Assembly: GCA_002328185.1 (NCBI GenBank)
Contig: DCWQ01000036.1
Location: 1-48,006, forward strand
Direction of reading: 5' to 3'
Length of the DNA stretch: 48,006 nt
Origin: Dehalococcoidia bacterium UBA2158
Lineage (GTDB): Bacteria > Chloroflexota > Dehalococcoidia > Lucifugimonadales > UBA3495
Below the pieces are notes generated by a model. The model was not told the DNA's origin. It was given only the letters and a program-made list of their open reading frames with translations, and did not search any database. Every line of letters begins with the position of its first letter. The first letter of the stretch is position 1. This document shows, one piece after another, positions 40,708-48,006 of this stretch. Position numbers and translations under genes: made by a program.

Positions 40708-40738
40708 AAGGGGCCCGTGGCTTACGCGGGCCTTTTTG
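40708..40738 (+). terminator. rho-independent terminator
   Basis: GGGGCCCG / CGCGGGCC stem ending in TTTTTGTT, about 45 bp after the preceding stop. Confidence 0.85.
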
Positions 40739-40822
40739 TTTGGTTGGGGCAGGTGTCGTCGTCCACTCTCGAATGCTACAATCCAAGGCACGAAATTTGC
40801 CCGAGCCCCCGGGAGGAAACAC

Positions 40823-41347
40823 ATGGCCCAGCAGTATCCCGCGCCGCCTGCGATGACTCTTGATGACAGCAAGACCTACTCAGCCACTATCAAGACCAAC
40901 CACGGCGACATCGACGTTGAACTTTTCTCGGCAGACGTGCCGGTTACGGTGAACAATTTCGTCTTTCTAGCCCGGGACGGCTTTTACAAGGGCGGCCAGT
41001 TCCACCGGGTGATCCAGAACTTCATGATCCAGGGCGGCTGCCCCACCGGAGACGGCACCGGCGGCCCCGGCTACCGCTTCCAAGACGAGCCGGTGTCCCG
41101 CAGCTATGTGAAGGGCATCCTGGCCATGGCCAACGCCGGACCCAACACCAACGGCAGCCAGTTCTTCATCGTCCACGGGGCCGACGTGGGCCTGCCCCCC
41201 AACTACACGATCTTCGGGAACCTGACCGGCGGCGAAGATGTGCTGGACGCCATCGCCAACTCTCCCGTGACCACCGGCAGAAGCGGAGAGCCCTCCACAC
41301 CGACTACACCTCTGGAAATAACCGACATAGAGATTCAGGAGTCGTAA
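40823..41347 (+). CDS. cyclophilin-type peptidyl-prolyl cis-trans isomerase
   Basis: ATG 40823 follows GGGAGG. The 174-residue protein has the cyclophilin core: NNFVFLARDGFYKGGQFHRVIQNFMIQGGCPTGDGTGGPGYRF with the catalytic Arg of FHRVI, AMANAGPNTNGSQFFIVHG, and NYTIFGNLTGGEDVLDAIA. It catalyses proline isomerisation in protein folding. No signal peptide, so cytosolic. An inverted repeat GGTACG/CGTACC (41363-41385) lies between this gene and the convergent MFS gene. Confidence 0.92.
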   Translation: MAQQYPAPPAMTLDDSKTYSATIKTNHGDIDVELFSADVPVTVNNFVFLARDGFYKGGQFHRVIQNFMIQGGCPTGDGTGGPGYRFQDEPVSRSYVKGILAMANAGPNTNGSQFFIVHGADVGLPPNYTIFGNLTGGEDVLDAIANSPVTTGRSGEPSTPTTPLEITDIEIQES

Positions 41348-41399
41348 AAAGCTGGGAAGGTCGGTACGAGGCTAAGGTCCGTACCAAAAAAGGAACTAA

Positions 41400-42794
41400 C
41401 TAATCGGCGCTTTGGTCCACCGGGGTGGGCTGGGGCGTCGATTTCTGTTCCGGCCGTTTGGCCAGGATGAAACATGCGGCCCCGGCCATGTTGGTCAAGA
41501 CCATCACGAGGAACGCGTCGGTGTAGGTACCTTGGACATCGCGCATCCAACCGACCAACGGCGCGGCAATCAGCAACAACACGTTCATGGGCACGGTGGA
41601 GAGGCCCAATATCTTCCCGAACGACGCAGAGCCGAAGTAGTCGCCTCGAATGGCCACGGTCAAGGGATTGCGTCCGCCGAAGCCCGCTCCGAACAAAACC
41701 GCAAAGGCGTAGAAAGAAGTCAGCGAATCAGCAAGCACCAGAACGACCACGCCCAATGCTTGTAGGGTGGTGAAGAATGCCAAAGCGATCCTGATGGGAA
41801 TCCGGCCGCCGACATAACCCCCAACCAGCTGGAACCCCATGGCCACAGCGGTGTAAACGGAGACCACGAAGGCCGCATCTTGCAACTCGTGGCCCTTATC
41901 CACCATCAAGAGCCCCAGATGGGCCATGATGGCCAAGATCACCATCGAAGTGAAACCATGGCCGAAGGCAATCAACCAGAACGCCGGGGTCCTGAGCGCT
42001 TCGCCAGTAGTGAAGTCTACCTCTTGGGGAGTGGACGGAGGCACCTGCGTGGCCACAGCCGCGGTTTCGACAACGGTGTCAGGCTTGTCGTTGTCGGGCA
42101 GAAGCCCGTAGTCTTCAGGGTAGTTCCGGATCAGCTTGGATATGGGGAAGGCGGCCGCAACCATGAATAGGCCTAGGATGGTGGCCGTCATGCGCCAACC
42201 GATGCGATCGAAGTCGGGGTTGATGGACCAGGCGATCACCGGAACCAGTACCAGCGCGCCCGCCCGGCTGCCCATGTTGGACCAGCCCAAAGCCATGGCC
42301 CTGCGACGATGGAACCACCGGTTGAGCATGGTCATCAGGGGGATCCAACTGCCCAGTCCCTGGCCCACCGCCATCAAGACATAGGCCAGATAGAACATCC
42401 ACAGGTTCTGAACTTGGCCGAAAAAAATGAAGCCGCCGCCCAAGATGGTAAGCCCAATGAACACCATACGGCGGGTGCCAACTTTATCTGTGAGATAACC
42501 TTCGATGGGGCCCATCAACCCACCTTCCACTCGTGTAAAGGTGAGAGCGAGGCCCAACTGCGTCCGGTTCCAGCCGAATTGGCGCTCCAAGGCCACAGCC
42601 CAAACGCTCATGGCATGGAACAGCGGAACGGTGGATATAACCATTACGAACCCGCTGATCCCTACCAGCCACCAGCCATAAAAGATGCTGCCGAACAGGC
42701 CAGGTTTGCGAGTTCCAGGGGAAGGTCGTGAAGAAATTGCCTGAGTCTCCCAAGGGGCCGCTCGAATACGGCCACGCTCGTGAGAGCATATCAC
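41400..42794 (-). CDS. MFS transporter, OFA/monocarboxylate type, paralogue of 9787-11112
   Basis: This 464-residue protein (GTG 42794; no clear Shine-Dalgarno) has twelve helices. It shares YGWWLVGISGF, FGWNRTQLGLALTFTRVEGGLMGPIEGYLTDKVGTRR and RRRAMALGWSNMGSRAGAL with the paralogue at 9787, with a central loop at about 230-260. It should transport small carboxylates. The N-terminal 35 residues before YGWW are poorly conserved and may be a wrong extension. Confidence 0.85.
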   Translation of the reverse strand: MICSHERGRIRAAPWETQAISSRPSPGTRKPGLFGSIFYGWWLVGISGFVMVISTVPLFHAMSVWAVALERQFGWNRTQLGLALTFTRVEGGLMGPIEGYLTDKVGTRRMVFIGLTILGGGFIFFGQVQNLWMFYLAYVLMAVGQGLGSWIPLMTMLNRWFHRRRAMALGWSNMGSRAGALVLVPVIAWSINPDFDRIGWRMTATILGLFMVAAAFPISKLIRNYPEDYGLLPDNDKPDTVVETAAVATQVPPSTPQEVDFTTGEALRTPAFWLIAFGHGFTSMVILAIMAHLGLLMVDKGHELQDAAFVVSVYTAVAMGFQLVGGYVGGRIPIRIALAFFTTLQALGVVVLVLADSLTSFYAFAVLFGAGFGGRNPLTVAIRGDYFGSASFGKILGLSTVPMNVLLLIAAPLVGWMRDVQGTYTDAFLVMVLTNMAGAACFILAKRPEQKSTPQPTPVDQSAD

Positions 42795-42923
42795 AATTCT
42801 GCATAATAGCTACATATGATTATTATCTAACATGTGTAATGCGGTCTGCCTGACCGGGCCGGTGTGTATGCTTCCAATTCCTCAAAAACAGGATGGTATT
42901 CAACCAAATAATCGTTGAGTAAC

Positions 42924-43713
42924 GTGGCCGATCAAGGTACATTCCAATTAAGCGGTAGCGTGGCGCAGATATACGAAGAACAAAATGCCTGCAATGTTCC
43001 GCCCCCTTGCCGAGCTCACTCTGAACCACGTGAATATCCAAGAAGGAGACTGTGTTCTTGATATGGCTTGCGGTACAGGCATCGTTGCCAGCCTCGTAGC
43101 CGAAAAAGTTGGCCCGTTTGGCTCAGTAACCGGAGCTGACCTGAACGCCGGAATGATCGAGGCCGCCCGGCTGTATACGCCGGCCAACACGGCCAATATT
43201 GAGTGGCATCAGAACGACGTGACTAGTCTACCGTTCGAGGACGCCAGTTTTGATATGGCTTTCTACCAACAGGGCTTGCAGTTCTTTTCCGATAAGCCTG
43301 CGGCATTGTCAGAACAGCGGCGTGTTTTAGCGCCAGGCGGGACATTGATTTTGACCGTTTGGAGCGCGATAAGCCCCCTGTTTGCCGCCGTCGCCGATTC
43401 CATTGGCCGGTTCATAGGCCCCAAAGCCTCAACCAGCGTGCTATCACCATTTGCATTTCGCGATGGCGAAGTCATCAAAGCGTTGTTGATGGAAGCGGGA
43501 TTTCCGAAGGTCGAGATTGAGAGATTGTTGGTTGAACGTCGAATCGGCCTGGCGACCGAGTCAATTCCTAAGGAGATTGCCGGCTCCCCTGTCAGAGAAC
43601 TTGTTGCAAAGTTGGATGAGCCGACAGAAAAAGCATTGTATTCCGAGATTGAAGAGGCTCTTAGAGATTTTGTCGAGGACGAAGCCCATTTGGTTCGGGC
43701 TATAAGGCAGTAA
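42924..43713 (+). pseudogene. class I SAM-dependent methyltransferase with an N-terminal frameshift
   Basis: The frame from ATG 42985 (242 residues) contains the SAM motif VLDMACGTGIVASLV (about 24-38), ADLNAGMIE and DMAFYQQGLQFF. The expected start is missing in that frame. Upstream, another frame opens at GTG 42924 and reads ADQGTFQLSGSVAQIYEEQN, the usual N-terminus of this methyltransferase family. It stops matching at 42986, where two bases are missing before PAMFRPL. So either a 2-bp deletion truncated the protein or ATG 42985 is used. The catalytic domain is intact. Confidence 0.7.
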
Positions 43714-43740
43714 TCTCTAGGGCCACTCCAGGGTTGGAGT

Positions 43741-44586
43741 TTAGCCGGACTCGCGGTCCAACTCTACCCAGACGTGGTACACCCGGTTCTTGGCCAGGCC
43801 GGTGGTCTCCGACACCCGGGCCACGGCGTCTTTGGCCCTGACCCCATCCTGCCGCAGCTCGGACAGCATCCGGCGCAGGTCTTCGTCGACGCCGGCCTGG
43901 TCCTCGTCTGCCTCGATGGCCTCAACCGGTCTGCCCCGAAGCACTATCACCACTTCGCCCCTGGGCGAGTCGAAATGCTCCAACGCCTGGGCAGCCGTGC
44001 CTCGGAACACCTCCTCGTGCAGCTTGGTCAACTCGCGGCACACCGCCAACGGCCTCTCGCCGAACGCGGTGTCCAGGTCGGTCAACGTTGCACGCAGCCG
44101 GTGGGGCGCCTCGAATAGCACCAACGGGACCGACGAAAACGAGGCCTCACGCAGTCCGACCAGCCGGTCTCTCTTTCGCCGGGGCAGAAATCCCAAGAAT
44201 AAAAACGAGTCGCCGGCAAACCCGGACAGCGCCAAGGCCGCGGTGACCGCTGAGGGGCCGGGCACGACCTCGACCTTGAACCCGGCCTGGGCGGCGGCAA
44301 CCACCAACTCGCTTCCCGGGTCGCTGATCCCCGGCATCCCCGCGTCGGTGACCAATGCCACGTCGCCCTCGGCCAACTCGGCCAATATAACAGCCAGTTT
44401 GTCCCGCCAGTTGTGCTGGTGAAAGCTGGTGGTCCGGGGGCGGATACCCAGATGGCTCAACAACCGTCGGGTAACTCGGGTGTCCTCAGCCGCCACCAAA
44501 GAGACTTCGGACAATATCCGGGCCGCTCTGGGGGTCAGGTCTTCCAGGTTCCCGATAGGAGTCCCTACTATATATAAGGTTGGCAC
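43741..44586 (-). CDS. rsmI: 16S rRNA (cytidine-1402 2'-O)-methyltransferase RsmI
   Basis: This 281-residue protein has the RsmI pattern: PTLYIVGTPIGNLEDLTPRAARIL (1-25), AAEDTRVTRRLLSHLGI (33-49), LVTDAGMPGISDPG, GPSAVTAALALSG and the FLPRRKRDR segment. It methylates the ribose of C1402 in 16S rRNA, acting on the 30S subunit with SAM. The tail (about 230-281) is a helical HTH-like domain often found in RsmI. Confidence 0.92.
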   Translation of the reverse strand: MPTLYIVGTPIGNLEDLTPRAARILSEVSLVAAEDTRVTRRLLSHLGIRPRTTSFHQHNWRDKLAVILAELAEGDVALVTDAGMPGISDPGSELVVAAAQAGFKVEVVPGPSAVTAALALSGFAGDSFLFLGFLPRRKRDRLVGLREASFSSVPLVLFEAPHRLRATLTDLDTAFGERPLAVCRELTKLHEEVFRGTAAQALEHFDSPRGEVVIVLRGRPVEAIEADEDQAGVDEDLRRMLSELRQDGVRAKDAVARVSETTGLAKNRVYHVWVELDRESG

Positions 44587-44778
44587 CAGTTTATTCTCGC
44601 TTGAATTTCTCTCTATTCTTCGCGCGCTTTCCGCTCAAATTAAAATAATACCTCCGGGGCTATCCATTATATGGCAGCAGCACTTGCCGGATGAGAACGC
44701 GCAAAGTAAGCTCTCTAGGGCAATCTGGAGCTGTCCCAGACACGTTAATCCAAGAAACCAACAACCCCAGGAGGGACC

Positions 44779-46452
44779 ATGGCAAAGCTGACTGGAGCCC
44801 ATCTCTTCATCCGGTGTCTCAAGATGGAGGGCATCGAGAAGGTGTTCACCATCGTTGGCGACACAATCTTGCCCTTGGTGGACGCCGCGGAAGACGAGGG
44901 CATTCAGTTCATCGACACCCGGCATGAAGGAGCGGCCCTGCACATGGCCGACGGCTACGCCCGGATCACGGGCTGCCCGGCGGTGGGCATCTTCACAGGA
45001 GGCCCCGGCTTCTCCAACGCCATCTCCGCCCTGCCGGCGATCTACACATCGGAAAGCCCGGTAGTCTTCATCGCAGGGGCGGCCGCCCTTCCCGAACACG
45101 GGCAGTCCGCTTTTCAGGAGATCGACCAGATCGGCATGACCACACCCGTGACCAAGGGGTCTTGGATGATCCACGACAAGACCCGTATCCCTGAGATGGT
45201 GGCGACCGCTTTCCGAACGGCCACCACCGGACGACCCGGCCCGGTGCACCTGACATTGCCCATCGATCTACAAGAGGTGGAGATATCCGAGGACGAGCTA
45301 CCTCAGTACATGCCCCAGGAGTACCGCCCAACAGGCCGGGCCCAGGGAGACCCCACCCTGATCGACCGTGCGGCTTCTTTGTTGAAAGGCGCCAAGAAGC
45401 CGGTGATCATCGCCGGCAACCCGGCCCGCTACTCCGTGGACCCGGCCCAACTGCAAGAGCTAGCTGAGTCCACCGGCATCCCCGTCTTCACCGTAGAACA
45501 AGCCCGGGGCCTGCTGGACGACGAGCATCCCCTGTGCTTCGGATATGCCGACGGCGCGTTGAACCCGACGGCCCGGCGCTTCCGGGAGGCCGATGTCATA
45601 TTGCTGTTAGGGAAGCGTCTGGACCACCGTTACCGCTACGGCGGAGCATTCTCCGACTCGGCCAAGATCATCCAGGCGGACCCCTCCGCTGCGGAGATCG
45701 GCCGCAACCGGGGCGTGGCCGTGGGTATAGAAGGAGACTTAGGCGCGGTGGTGGAGCAGATCACCGCGGCGTGCAAGGCGGCCGGCGCCAAGGAGAACAT
45801 CGCACCTTGGGTCGAGCAGCTAAATAAGGATGCGGCGGCTTGGGACGCGGAACTGAGGGGCCATGCCGACGGCCAGGACCCCATGCATCCCCTGGACGTG
45901 TACACCAACTTAGAGCAGCACCTGGACGACGACACGGTCCTGGTGATGGACGGCGGCGACTACGTGCAGTGGGGCCGGTCGTTCCTAAAGGCCCGCAAGC
46001 CTGGCCGGTTCCAGCGTTTGGGGCCGCTCAGCCACCTGGGCGCGGCGGTGCCCTACGCCATGGCCGCCAAACTGGCCTACCCCGACAGCAAGGTACTGGC
46101 GTTCTCCGGAGACGGGGCCTTTGGGTTCTACTCTATGGAATACGACACAGCCATCCGGCACAACATCAACATAACCACCGTGTTGGGCAACGACCATACC
46201 TGGGGTATCGACAAGACATTCCAGGTGGCCTATTACAACCGGGCCGTCGGGACCGACCTGCGGCCGATACGCTACGACAAGGTGGTAGAGGCCATCGGCG
46301 CCTATACCGAACACGTGGATACACCGGCGGAGGTCGGTCCCGCCGTTGAAAGGGCCCTGGCATCGGGCCGTCCCGCGTTGGTCGATGTGGCAATTCGGTC
46401 CGGCGCCAGTCCCTTGGCTGACGCGATGATCGCACGCCGGACGGGTGGATAA
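44779..46452 (+). CDS. ThDP-dependent enzyme, acetolactate synthase/2-hydroxyacyl-CoA lyase-like
   Basis: CAGGAGGGACC gives a perfect Shine-Dalgarno before ATG 44779. The 557-residue protein has three ThDP-enzyme domains: the PYR domain with catalytic Glu (TRHEGAALHMADGYAR, about 48-63), the central FAD/ADP-like domain (about 195-340) and the PP domain. The PP domain has the ThDP motif GDGAFGFYSMEYDTAIRHNINITTVLGNDHTWG (about 440-472). The PP part (GGDYVQWGRSFL) is closer to oxalyl-CoA decarboxylase/hydroxyacyl-CoA lyase than to IlvB, but no regulatory subunit or CoA signature is decisive. Reaction is left open. Confidence 0.82.
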   Translation: MAKLTGAHLFIRCLKMEGIEKVFTIVGDTILPLVDAAEDEGIQFIDTRHEGAALHMADGYARITGCPAVGIFTGGPGFSNAISALPAIYTSESPVVFIAGAAALPEHGQSAFQEIDQIGMTTPVTKGSWMIHDKTRIPEMVATAFRTATTGRPGPVHLTLPIDLQEVEISEDELPQYMPQEYRPTGRAQGDPTLIDRAASLLKGAKKPVIIAGNPARYSVDPAQLQELAESTGIPVFTVEQARGLLDDEHPLCFGYADGALNPTARRFREADVILLLGKRLDHRYRYGGAFSDSAKIIQADPSAAEIGRNRGVAVGIEGDLGAVVEQITAACKAAGAKENIAPWVEQLNKDAAAWDAELRGHADGQDPMHPLDVYTNLEQHLDDDTVLVMDGGDYVQWGRSFLKARKPGRFQRLGPLSHLGAAVPYAMAAKLAYPDSKVLAFSGDGAFGFYSMEYDTAIRHNINITTVLGNDHTWGIDKTFQVAYYNRAVGTDLRPIRYDKVVEAIGAYTEHVDTPAEVGPAVERALASGRPALVDVAIRSGASPLADAMIARRTGG

Positions 46453-46502
46453 GGAAGGATTTAACGATATTCGTCGCTTTCAAATACACCAGAGAAGGGA
46501 CA

Positions 46503-46520
46503 TCGTAAAAAATGTTACGA
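46503..46520. promoter_or_regulatory. perfect palindrome TCGTAA-N6-TTACGA upstream of the RdhA-like gene
   Basis: Six-base half sites separated by 6 bp, about 70 bp upstream of the -35 box at 46592. It fits the operator of a dimeric regulator. Confidence 0.45.
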
Positions 46521-46591
46521 CGCTCGCAATTATCAAATAACCCTTTGGAGTCTATTGGATATTCGAATACTTTATTGCCCAGGAAATAGGG

Positions 46592-46620
46592 TTGACAAAT
46601 AAATAGGCCGCCGCTAATGT
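46592..46620 (+). promoter_or_regulatory. consensus sigma-70 promoter of the RdhA-like gene
   Basis: TTGACA at 46592-46597, a 17-bp spacer and TAATGT at 46615-46620. The predicted start of transcription is near 46627, leaving a leader of about 50 nt before ATG 46676. Confidence 0.7.
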
Positions 46621-46675
46621 TGGGGTTAAGGCTAATACCCGAGCCCAGCGATACACTTTTTTGGGAGGGACAGGC

Positions 46676-47950
46676 ATGTTAAAGATCGGCCATGAGGTCG
46701 TTAGGCCTGGAATGTACGTAGGTGATGCCGAAGTCACAATTCCGGTTCCCGAGGAACTGGAAACCGTACCAGGCATTCCGCTGAATCACCGCGAAGTCGA
46801 TTGGTACGCTCGCGAGTATCCTCTGGAAACCATGAACATCAATGAGAGGGCTTCTCGTGACTGGGCCAATACCATCCGTGATACCCACGTAGAGATGCGT
46901 GAGATTCGCAAAGAGCATGATAACCTTAACCGTCCGTTGATCATGGCCGCCCGCTTGACCGGCGACCAAGAGCCGACGGCTACGGCGTCCGGTGAAGACG
47001 TGAGCGAGGCCATCAAGGCCAAAGCTCGTGAGCTCGGTTACATTGAAGTGGGCATCACCGCCTACGACCACCGGTATACCTACCAATCGAAGAAGGACTG
47101 GGTTCTTTTCCCCCATGCCATCTGCTTGGCGTACGAGCAGGACTTCGAGCCCACGCAGACGATTCCCAGCGTTGACGCCGAGATCGTCCATTCCAGCACC
47201 TACCGCACCGAAGGCGCCGCAGGTCTGGAGATTGCAAAGTTCGTCCAGAGCCTGGGCTACCGCGCCCAGGTCCACAGCCCGAACGACAACACCGGCCCCT
47301 ACATCCCCATGTTTGTAGCCGCTGGTCTTGGTTCCTTGGGCGCTTGCGGATACCTGCTGACCCCTCACGTGGGTTCACGCTGCCGCATCATGATCATCAC
47401 CACCGACGCTAACGTAACCCATGACGAGCCCGTCGACTATGGCATTCATGCCTTCTGTCAGGTCTGTCAGGTTTGCGTGAACCGCTGCCCCGGCCGCGCC
47501 CTGATGCGCGACAAGGTGTGGTGGAGAGGCATCGAGAAGCACAAGCTCTACTTCAAGCGCTGCCGCCCGGTTATGGCCCGCTACTTGGGCTGCGGTATCT
47601 GCATGAAGGTTTGCCCCATTCAGAAGTACGGTATGGCTACCGTCATGACGCACTATGCTGAAACGGGTCAGGTACTCGGCAAGGGTACCCACGACCTAGA
47701 GGGCTATGAGATCGAGGGTAAGGGCTACTTCGGCCCCGGCGAACTGCCGGTGTTCGAGCGTGAGTTCTTCAACTCCATGCCCAACGGCGACACCGAGAAC
47801 TGGGCATTCGAGACTCTCAAGAAACAGGCTGTCGAGTCCGGTGGCGCAGTCACTGACGAGATGCTAGCCGAATTCAAGTCAACTCTTGAGCTCGGTCTGG
47901 GTCAGAGCCGGGACAACATCGAAATGATGGAGATGGAAGACTACATTTAG
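46676..47950 (+). CDS. reductive-dehalogenase-like cytoplasmic Fe-S protein (RdhA/QueG type)
   Basis: ATG 46676, after GGGAGGGACAGGC, starts a 424-residue protein without Tat signal. A TTG at 46661 adds five residues but is less likely. The N-terminal half and LGYIEVGITAYDHRY match the corrinoid-binding nitroreductase-like fold of RdhA/QueG proteins. Two 4Fe-4S motifs are clear: Cys261-x2-Cys264-x2-Cys267-x3-Cys271-Pro (CQVCQVCVNRCP) and Cys306-x2-Cys309-x3-Cys313-Pro (CGICMKVCP), with Cys296 before it. The family reduces carbon-halogen bonds or epoxyqueuosine using cobalamin. The missing Tat signal and B subunit argue against respiratory dehalogenation; catabolic or unknown chemistry is more likely. 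Confidence 0.75.
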   Translation: MLKIGHEVVRPGMYVGDAEVTIPVPEELETVPGIPLNHREVDWYAREYPLETMNINERASRDWANTIRDTHVEMREIRKEHDNLNRPLIMAARLTGDQEPTATASGEDVSEAIKAKARELGYIEVGITAYDHRYTYQSKKDWVLFPHAICLAYEQDFEPTQTIPSVDAEIVHSSTYRTEGAAGLEIAKFVQSLGYRAQVHSPNDNTGPYIPMFVAAGLGSLGACGYLLTPHVGSRCRIMIITTDANVTHDEPVDYGIHAFCQVCQVCVNRCPGRALMRDKVWWRGIEKHKLYFKRCRPVMARYLGCGICMKVCPIQKYGMATVMTHYAETGQVLGKGTHDLEGYEIEGKGYFGPGELPVFEREFFNSMPNGDTENWAFETLKKQAVESGGAVTDEMLAEFKSTLELGLGQSRDNIEMMEMEDYI

Positions 47951-48006
47951 TAGTTAACCAAACCCACCTAAACGTAGGTAGCAAAGAGGCCGTCCCGATT
48001 AATCGG

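Noticed and set aside
1..48006. CRISPR array, rRNA, complete IS element
   Set aside because: No regularly spaced repeats, no rRNA sequence and no transposase frame were seen on either strand.

Overview
The window looks like a chromosomal segment of a free-living, probably marine, member of the Chloroflexota (SAR202/Dehalococcoidia-like). This is an inference from gene content: luciferase-type flavin monooxygenase, class III CoA-transferase, branched-chain E1, leucine dehydrogenase, several MFS exporters, an RdhA-like Fe-S protein and many small alpha/beta-barrel proteins. No rRNA or complete tRNA is present to confirm it. Coding is dense on both strands, and A+T content is visibly higher in the first 6.4 kb.

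Region 1 (1-6412) is an integrated mobile element. It is bounded by a direct repeat of at least 49 bp (1-49 and 6364-6412) that is the 3' end of a class II tRNA, most likely tRNA-Leu(UAA). The tyrosine recombinase gene appears to be split by the integration. An HTH-encoding 5' part with a strong Shine-Dalgarno runs leftward from 248 through the left att copy and off the window. The catalytic 3' part lies at 6410-5514 at the other end. Joining the two ends at the shared repeat, as in an excised circle, gives one uninterrupted frame of about 365 codons (HTH, att-encoded linker, integrase). This resembles the SSV-type split integrases of archaeal fuselloviruses. The cargo is a ribbon-helix-helix regulator, a haloacetate dehalogenase-like hydrolase, two tiny membrane peptides, a muconolactone-isomerase-like protein, a membrane protein bracketed by 26-bp direct repeats, a duplicated alpha/beta-barrel protein and a SnoaL-like protein.

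Region 2 (6413-13806) is accessory chromosome with much decay: a TauE/SafE permease, an HNH remnant, a second duplicated-barrel protein, two genes each interrupted by an in-frame TAG, a truncated DUF5681 piece joined to an MFS gene, a small HTH/zinc-ribbon protein and an Eis-like acetyltransferase.

Region 3 (14088-19666) is an envelope/metal-type cluster: a His-rich protein, a YtkA/FixH-like protein, a cupredoxin lipoprotein and a 513-aa membrane protein with a cytosolic Cys cluster. A second TauE/SafE gene with a duplicated C-terminal remnant follows.

Region 4 (19881-32622) is catabolic: MarR diverging from a P450-E1alpha-E1beta operon, two SDRs that both lack the usual Tyr/Lys pair, an SRPBCC protein, a CaiB/BaiF CoA-transferase, an M24 peptidase and a luciferase-like monooxygenase. 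A wrecked CopC-like/cytochrome c gene and a nonsense-split solute-binding protein lie among them.

Region 5 (32623-48006) is mostly housekeeping and transport: MazG, DUF1461, FmdB, two further exporters, tandem CDGSH proteins, leucine dehydrogenase, a cyclophilin, an OFA-type MFS, a frameshifted methyltransferase, RsmI, a ThDP enzyme and a cytoplasmic RdhA-like protein behind a consensus promoter.
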